Below the pieces are notes generated by a model. The model worked only from the letters and a program-made list of their open reading frames with translations, was not told the origin of the DNA and did no database searches. A stretch of DNA of 64,000 nt from Cheiracanthium punctorium (Eukaryota; Arthropoda; Arachnida; Araneae; Cheiracanthiidae), in contig JAWZYV010017493.1 in NCBI GenBank assembly GCA_038373885.1, positions 1,550,001-1,614,000 on the forward strand. The letters run 5' to 3'. Positions within the stretch are counted from its first letter, which is position 1; every line of letters starts with the position of its first letter. Position numbers and translations under genes: made by a program. Of the stretch, positions 42,001-51,500 are shown piece by piece.

Positions 42001-43916
42001 TATTTGAAGCATTTAAAAGAGACACTAGAAACTAAAGCACAAGCCTCAATTCATTACCTTCCTCATACTTTCTTCTAAATTTTCAATACTTTCACTAGTA
42101 GCTGATGTAAATGGAAGAGGTGAACCCAAATTTCCAACTCGTTTTAAGGATTTTGTAACAGCTGCTAAAACACCCTCTTTAGATATATCAGTCCTGACAA
42201 ATAAAAAATTTAATTCAATATCATATAAGCAACCAGATGCTAAAGGTATTTAGTGCTATAAATGAAAACTACTGACAATTAAACAAGCATTTATCAATTT
42301 AGAGACACAAGAATACATTTGACATGTCTACAAATATAATGAATAAAATCATATTTTAAAATATTGTATGTATATGAACCTATCAACTTATTTTGTAAAT
42401 ATTTTTTTTTCCTCCTCCACAAGTGTACCAAAAGCAGAAAACTATCACAGCAAAATCTCATTATAAGAAAAAATTTCACTTTTATGAATATTCAGATTAA
42501 CAAGTACAGTCAAGTACAGTGAAACTTCTAGAGAGCGATCACCCTCCATTCCGTGGAAAATCGGTCGTTAACAGAGGTGGTCGCTCAGAGAAGTATAAAT
42601 ATTCATAGCCCACCCCCCTCCCAAAAAAAAAAAAAAAAAACGCTAACAATTGTTCTGTTGTTATTTATGAATTTGCATAATAAGTAATGTCTTTTTAATT
42701 TAAATTTTAATAAGATATTTAGAAATTTTGGGTTGTTTCATTTTTTTGCTTTCTCTACTTTATTTTTTGCATCTGATAACAGATGATGAGACTGAACAGT
42801 ACATGATGAGACGAGTTGGTGGATATGACGTGTGAATCATGTGGTGTTTTGAGAGCTTATTTCTGCATTTAAGCTAAAGAAAGTAGAAATTAAAAAGTAA
42901 ATTAGAGTTCATCATCCGAGTATAATATTAATCCACATTCATTTCTCATTCCTTTAGCTAAAACATGGAAATAAACCCTTAAAACATCACATTACGCCTA
43001 TGTCATGGCCACCATCTCATGATGATTGAACTATACTTACACTTACTTTCAATTTGCACTAGAGCAATTGGTTTGGAATGTAGTTTTTGTTTACTTTATT
43101 CTGGAAAATGATAAATAAAACATTTTTGGACAAGGGTCTGGGATGGTCGCTTATAGAGGGTTTTGTGGTCTCTTCTAGAAGTTTTTTAACATTCTGCACC
43201 CAGACCTATAATAATTTGCAAATATTTTTTTATAACTAGCACAAATATTTGCAAACATGGAAACATTCTTGAAATTTGAAAGATTTTGATGGAAAAAACC
43301 ACTAATATTTAATAAAATTTTACTTTCATACATTAATGAGACAAATATTTTTAAAAAATAATTACATTTTAAGGCTTAATTAAATATAGTAGAACCATTA
43401 ATTAAATTTCATAAAATTTGTTACATCACAATATACATCAAAACTCACAACTTTTGCAAATACTTTATGAAATATATAAAAATTATCATAATTTAAAAAC
43501 TTGAATTTTGCAGATTATAAAGAATAGATAAATCAAAAATAGATATAATATAAGGTTACATATTTTTATTATTTAATTTACTTATTTTTTAGTACATTAT
43601 TTTATATTTTCTGAAGTTTTATTTGTTAAAATTGAACTTCAGTATAAATTATTTAAAAAATTAAAATCAATAACTCAAATTTAAACAGCAATAATATGTT
43701 CTTTGAAAAATAATGTTTCTGCAACTTTTTTCAATGCTGTCAACTCATCAGCATACCTTCAATGGGACTTATGAGTATTACTGAAATATAAGTTTTTTTT
43801 AAGATAATTACTTAAGAAATATATTATCATACTAAACTAGAAAAAAATTAACAATACAAATTCACCTACCTCGCTGGGATTTATTATTTAAGCAACTTTT
43901 AAAATACATCTACCCA

Positions 43917-43957
<41 letters not shown>

Positions 43958-45558
43958 AGAAAACTATAAAAATAAATAACACAAATATCCACTTCCACAT
44001 TTACATCTTCAGTTGACATCCTCTGCATCATTGGAAAAATTTTACTCATAGTCACAATTTAAAATGGAAGTTTTATAAATATGTTAATAAAAATTTTATA
44101 TTCTCTTGAAAGACTTTTCGATATTTTTTTTCAGCAAACTCTTCTGCAATAACAATGAAATGACAGAACTGATTTGGAATAAAAGCAGAGTGCAGTTTTA
44201 ATTAATCCATATAAACACAAATTATTTAAAATTTACTTGTCTCGAGCTTTCAGTTCTTGTAATTCTGATTCAAGCTTTTCATTGGCTTTTTGAAGTTGAG
44301 CTATTTCTTTTTCATATCTACTTGAGTTATTTCTTACAGCTTCCCCAATTGCTTCTGTGAATTCAAAAATAAATTGACCCTTGTGAAATATGCATAAAAT
44401 AAAACATTTTAATATGAATAATACAGCTTAAAATTTTCAACATAATAACTACAGAGGCGGTTTGCACATTTTTTAGATAAGTTTTATTCAGTTTTAAAAA
44501 AGAATTGTCTGTTTAAAGAAGTTATTTTTCACTATAAAAAATATGTTTGTGAAAGTATAAATTATTATCAGGTAATTGAAATATTTGTCTGTGTTTTTCT
44601 ATATCAATAGCCACAATAAGTCATTCTGCAAGACTTTTTTTCACTGCTTCTAGCAAGAAAAGCAGAAAATTTTGTCAAAATATGAACCCAAGGACAAGCC
44701 AAAGCAATGTGAAACACCAAAAAAGAACTGTTAACTGCATACAAAAATAGGGGAAGGACTCACCACTTATGAAATGCTGCAATAAAACACAAATGATTTA
44801 CCTCAAAGAGCTGCACAACTCTGAAATAAGTAAATTATCTAAAGATGCACAAGAAGTAGACTGAAATCGCACATAAAAATGACTCCCAACTTTATACATA
44901 CAAACAGATATTTATTTTACTACAGAAACAATATCAAATGAATTACATTAACTGATTTCACTATCATGATTTTGTAAGAAGTAATAAATGACTTATTACT
45001 TCTAAAGACTTATGATAATGACTTATTACTTGAAAAGTATCATAACAAGTAACTACATTATATAATTAAAAACAATTAAAAGCCATTAAAATTTCCGTGA
45101 AATCTAAAAAACATGCACCACTGCGTGGTGCGTGTTTTTTAGATTTTACGGAAATTTTAATAGCTTTTAATTGTTTTTAATTATATAACTAAGGCATTTC
45201 CGTGTTTGAATTTTAACTAAAGTAACTACATTACTAAGCTTTTTATCTCTGAAACTCACAAGGGTATTTAGAAATTCAATGGACAATGTGGGGTACCTGT
45301 CAATGAATTTTTTTGTACTTTTGAGACAGAATCAAATTTCAAAAGTACTTAAATAGAAAAACTACTCTTTCCCGCCATGAAAAAATGGTTTTTTTTTTTG
45401 CCAAGACACCCAACTTTTAACATTTTACCTATCCTCTGTAATGTGTTTCCAACAATAAAATTAAAACTTTGCTAATAACAATCTTATATTTTTAAAAAAA
45501 TAGAGCTCAGTATGTATGTTTCCGGTAGTACAGAGGGTCCACCCTTTTTTCAACTGGG

Positions 45559-45589
<31 letters not shown>

Positions 45590-48500
45590 CTGATATTTTT
45601 TCGTGTAGCTGAAGGAGAGACGCTTTGTAACACTTGAAATGTACATACTAAGATTTTTTAAATAATTATGGTTTAAATTTTACTTTAATTTTAATAATAT
45701 GAATAGCTTAATTTTATTTTGTATGAAAACTTCATGTGAACTACATTATTTAGAATTAAAACAAATAATTTATTCTTTAAAAAAAAGGAACAGAATCTTA
45801 AAGAAATGTGTTTCAATAAAATAAATGTAAATATACCTTCCATGATCCTTTGAACAGATGCAATTTCCTCTTTGCACTTTCTTTGTTCTGTTTCAACAAC
45901 ATTTTCTTTTTCATATTCAGCTACAGTTACCAGCGATCGGCATTCATCCAATTCTGACTGAAGTCGCCTCAGTTCATCCTGTAGCCTTTTGACATCTTCA
46001 GATGGTGAATTAGAAAACTCATTTACTTGAGTAAGGCCTAAAATAAAGGGAAGCAATAGGTACATGTTTTAGAGAAACAGAATCATACATTTTTAAATGA
46101 TCAAGCTAATTTTTAAAAAATGTTTTCAAACAGCTTTTAGCCAACTCACTTTCATCACTGCAGTGAATACTTAAATGTAAACAAGATAGCAATCTAAAGG
46201 AAGGAGCTTCGTGAGTTTCATTTTTAGCAGAATGAATGTTAAACTATTTTAACAATGCTTGGTAAAAATAATATTTCATTCTGTGAAAGAATAAATGCTG
46301 AGGCCTCTGAGGATTGATACCTCTCCTTGGATGTTAATTTTCTCAATATAAGCTAGCAACACTGAACACCAATAGCACAAAGTAAATGTTCATGAGCCAC
46401 TTCTGGATATGTGCTGTCTGATGGTCATCCCTTCTTGAAATACTAAGGAAAAATTATTTCAATATTTAGACTACAGGGATTGATACAGAAATTTTTTTCA
46501 GAATCCCATTTTTGTGAGGAATTCAGGCCCCATCCCACGCCTGTCGATCTAACAGTCTGGAGATTTGGTAGGTTTTCTCCAGATGTAAGTGAATACGCAT
46601 TAGAATCCCTTAGAAAATCCTCCTACCAGGGCATCCCCCCATCCTTGGCAGATTGCCCTAGTGTAGTATTGCCATAACCAACCAAACCAAAACTCATTTT
46701 TGTGAATCTTAATATCTATTTGTGTGAATTTCAACACCAATTTTTGTAAGTCACTTTTTTCTCAAAATAATTTACAAAAAAAATTAAAATATACGATAAA
46801 ATGGCCAATGAAAAGTCAACTGCAATTTTGTGAAGGGGCTGTTATAATCAATTGTAAAATTGTGAATGGGTCGTTTAAATCGATTGTAATTTTATGAAAG
46901 GGCTACAAAAATGACCCAAATTTTGTCTGCATCGATCCCTGCACTATAGAATTGTATTGGTATCTACATACTTTATTACATTGGTACTTTAATAAGTTGA
47001 ACTACAATGTAAAGAAAGTGATTAGAATCTTTCAGATCATTATATATTAGGTGTTTTACAATACATTTCTAAATATAAACAGAATTTTCATCAAATCATT
47101 TTTTATCAATGAAATAAATCATAATGGAAAAGTTTTCTTGTGCTTCCATTTATCAAACAACCTAGTTAATAACATCATGCCTGCCTAGCATGCCCAAGAG
47201 AATAATTAAAGGAAGAAAGAAATTTTTTTCAGCTTTCCATTTGCATGAAGGATCTAAATTAACCCTTTTTTTAAAGTTATATTATTCAAGATTTAATTTA
47301 AATCAATATACAAAATACTGTGAAAGTTGTTTGCTTAACAAACTTATAAAAGAAAGAAAATTCCCTTAAACTCAGATAATCTACAATCTTTCCTCAATAT
47401 AAGGATATGAAATAAATCCATAGAATAAAACATTCTCTTACAAAGTCTGATTCATCTAACCTAACAACAGACTTTTTCATTTTTCTGAGAATGATTCATT
47501 GGGAAAATGGTTACAACTTACATTTTAAATCAAATAAAATGTACCACAGGAAATTTAGCTTAAAGGAGAGGGAGGAAATATTGATTTTTCCTGGAGGAAG
47601 ACAAAAAAATCAAAATTTGGAAGTCTCAAACAAAACTGGAAATAGTTGGCATCAGCATAACACAAAAAAGCTATGTGACAGTAAAAATAGTCAAATTTGG
47701 GCTGCTTTACATATTACATGCTTGCTACCTTAAATGTTGCAGTGAAGTGCCCCCCCCCCTTCCTCACCATCTTACAAAAAACAGTATAAGAAAAAAAAGA
47801 ATGGAATTGATCATTGTAGAGATCAGAGTTAGACAGCTTTTGCCACTAGGAGGAAAAGCCACTGTAATAACAGCCCTGAAAAATAGGGTAATGAAGTTTG
47901 TGTTTTAAAAAGACAAATCAAGTTTCTTTAATGGTCCTTCTTGTATATTAACTCTTTAACGTGCAACCATTTTCACACATATATAGTTGTGTTGTTATGG
48001 CAAGGATACGGATGTGAGATCTGTCTAAGATGGGGGTTGTCTTGGTCGGAGTACTTTCTAAATGGTTCTAATGTGTAAAGTAAATAAAAAACTTTGTAAA
48101 AAACACACATATCTTATGTGTGTTTTTTACAAAGTTTTTTATTTACTTTATTGTTTAACACCAGTATTTTGAGAGGTTTTTTCCGGTTCTAATGTGTATT
48201 CATGTTACATCTCGAGAAAAAAGACTAAAACTCCTGACAGTTAAATCGACAGCCGAGCGACAGGTCCCGAACCCAGGACCTTCATTTTTGCATCTATCAT
48301 TTTGAGTCTTACCCACTCAGCCATGGTGGGGCTCATATCTATACATGAGAACAACTTCATATAGTGTTCAATGCTGAAAAAGTACACCCTTTGCCATCTC
48401 TCAGATTAACTACCAACGGTTGATTGAGTCACCCATCATGTTGCTGGTAGTGAACTCAAGAGATGACAAAGGGTATACTTTTTTTGGCTTTGGTACCATT

Positions 48501-51500
48501 TAACCATTTTTTTTTTTTTTTTTTTTTTTAGCAGTTGAAAACATAGTAAAGATATGGTTTCATGATAAGAAGGAAAAGTGAAAAGAATTATTCATTCTTT
48601 TAACTTTGTTTAAAGATTAAATAATAAATGTATAAATTAATTTTAATAGCTTGATACTAGATTTAAGAAATATATATTTACTAAAGGAAAAATGAATTTA
48701 TTACATCAACAAAAATTGGTGGTTTATTTTAAACAAATGTTTAATCTCAACACATTTTTATTTTACATTATAAATGCATAAAATCTGCAAGGAATTACAC
48801 TTAATTTAATTAAGTAATAAACTATGAATCAGTAAAACATAAGCAACTGTATCAAAATAAACAGTAGCACTGTAAACTCAAGTTTTATTACATTAAACCA
48901 TAAACACTTAGCTACATTCTAATTCAGTAATATCTTAATAAATATTTAATTACTACTGTTTCAGTAAAGCTTAATAAAAAAGAAATTTTGAGAGAACGAG
49001 CATTAGTTAGCTAAATATTTTTAATTTTATATTGCACATTCACATTAGAAATGAGTTATGTACTTCAAACCAGCAAACAGGATGCAATAAATGTTCAAGG
49101 TCCAATATTTCCCCAGAGCACCATTTTTTTTTTAAATGTTTGTTTGTCCCAAAATTTTCACCCAAACCCTAGCATATTTTCATTCTAGTTTCAGTGACTA
49201 TTACTACTATACTTAGATAAAACTATTAGAACTATAAAAAATAATATTTCTTGATTAAAAAAGTAAACCTACATTGAGGGGTAATGACTTCCTGTGAAAT
49301 GAGAAAAGTGAGCGATGGACAGCTGAGGGGTAAGGTTACGATGATAAGCAACGTTTTCTATGTATTTCAATGGGCAACAGGAAAACTGAGCAGTAATAAG
49401 TCTTATGTCGCTTGCTCCATAATATAGGGGGCAGGGTTTGCAATTCAACACATTGATCGTTTGTCAACTTATACTGAGTGGTCATTAAAAAATCATAAAA
49501 TTTGAAAGAAAAATGTATCTTACTCTCCGTAGTGACGGCAAGACATAGCTTATCAGCAATGGTTGTTGCTGATAAGCAACCCCTCACTTCTTTCTTTTCC
49601 ATATTTAACTTTCATTGAGCCTAAACAAACAATTTCACTCCTGACAGAAATGAGTATCATTTTTCAGTTTTGTTAGTTTAGAGTGACAGCTTGAACACTA
49701 TATTCTTTCATAGACAGTTAAAAATATCTGTTCACTACTCTTTATTTGTGTTGTTAGATAGGGGAAAAGGCACATTTACACTCACATTCATTGCATACAT
49801 AGTTTACAGGTATCTGAAACTGATTTTAGTGGGTTTCTAAGTACACAGGAATGTAGCTAGACCCAGAAGCAGAAAGTATGTCGCAGAACAATTGCAGTTT
49901 TTGCAGAACATTTCATCCTTTAAAAGAAAGAAATAAAACCATATGTTCTGCAGAGCAATTAAAGCGAAGTTTCCTTTATGCTATGCCTTCTCTTTACTTT
50001 TTGCACAATTTTTATATCTATTTTGCCTTTTACCATGGTCTGACAGATTTGGACAAACTGCTTGCAGAATATCTGCAACTGTTTGATGGCATGTTGCAGA
50101 ACACTGGATATAATTCTGCGCCTGGGTAACTGGGGGTAAGCCTCTTGAAAATTTGGATTTAGTTGACTGGATGTTAATAATCAAACTTTTTTGTGAAAAA
50201 TTCTACCTTTTCAGCCTTTTGGGCTACTCTTAAAATTTTTTTCTCCCAACCTCTATACAAATACATGCACAGCCTTTAAATAAAGGTGGGTAACGGAAAC
50301 CTGAAACTGAACAAAATTTTACAAGAGATATTGAGAGCCCTACTAAAGGAATATAACCAATCAGAAAAAGGATTTGCATTCAAAACAAGTTAAAATAAAA
50401 ATCTAGAAAACTGTACACAACAAAGTCTTAAAAGTACCAACAGCCATTCTTATGTTTCTGTATGCAATGGATTCAGTGATGTAACCAAGGGGGGGGGGGG
50501 CACAACCACCCCCATGAGGAAATTTTTGGCCTACAAAATGTATACTTTTCACTCCCTTATCACACACATGTATACATATATGTAAGTTGCAGTAGTCGTA
50601 ACCTCTCCTCCATAAAAAATTTCTGGCTACGCCACCGAATGGATTACACATATGTGCAAGTTTAATATGTATAACTTTATATGAGCATAAGAATTAGATA
50701 AACAGATATATGCTTAATCTTCTTAAACAAATTTTCAATAGATCTGTCAGAAAATAAAGTTACAAAATAAGAATGCTTGTTTCGAAACACAAAAAAGAAA
50801 ATGTAAACTTGCATTCTAAAATGACAATTTTATTTAATTTTAAATTTATTTTTGCACTAAAGTCTAGCTTTTAAAAAATGATAATTCTTGGTTTTAAAAT
50901 TATAATGCAAAATACAAAATAGATCAATGATGCAAGTCTTAAAGTTGCAAAATAAATAAAACTTTTCATCGAAATATTAATAAAACTATTCATGCGCTTT
51001 TAAATGGATGCACTTCTATGCTATTAATTCGAAATTATAACAACAGAATTTTGTCTGTATACTAAATGATAATTTGTCTCTCTAGATAGCAAGATATACA
51101 AATAAGTAAAATGTAATTAGAACTAGAACGGGATTTCGTTTTCAATTTACTCTAAATATTAAAAACATTCAAAATTTTCAATTTTTCTTTTACAGATAAA
51201 ATTAAGTAAAGTTTAGTAAATCGTAAGTTCATCAGCAAATGACATTCAAAACTTAAGTTTCACATTTCAATATGATTAAAAAAAAAAATCCTAATTAATC
51301 AAGATAAGTTAATGCTAAAAAAGTGCATTGTATAAAAGAGGTTATATCTTTTAAAATACATCTACAGAGATTATCAAAACAAAAAGGAGTTTATCTTGCA
51401 ATATGAAGAATTGATATGATTACTGAATGATATTTACGTCAAAATTATCATCACACAAAATGACATTTTTACGCAGAAAAGTGAGTTTTAGTAACGAAAG

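Noticed and set aside
48263..48332. Possible tRNA gene on the minus strand
   Set aside because: A and B boxes are present, but the acceptor and anticodon arms do not pair, and it continues into a SINE-like body.
49878..50129. 83-codon frame with Cys-rich start
   Set aside because: No recognisable domain; antisense intron position and no splice context.
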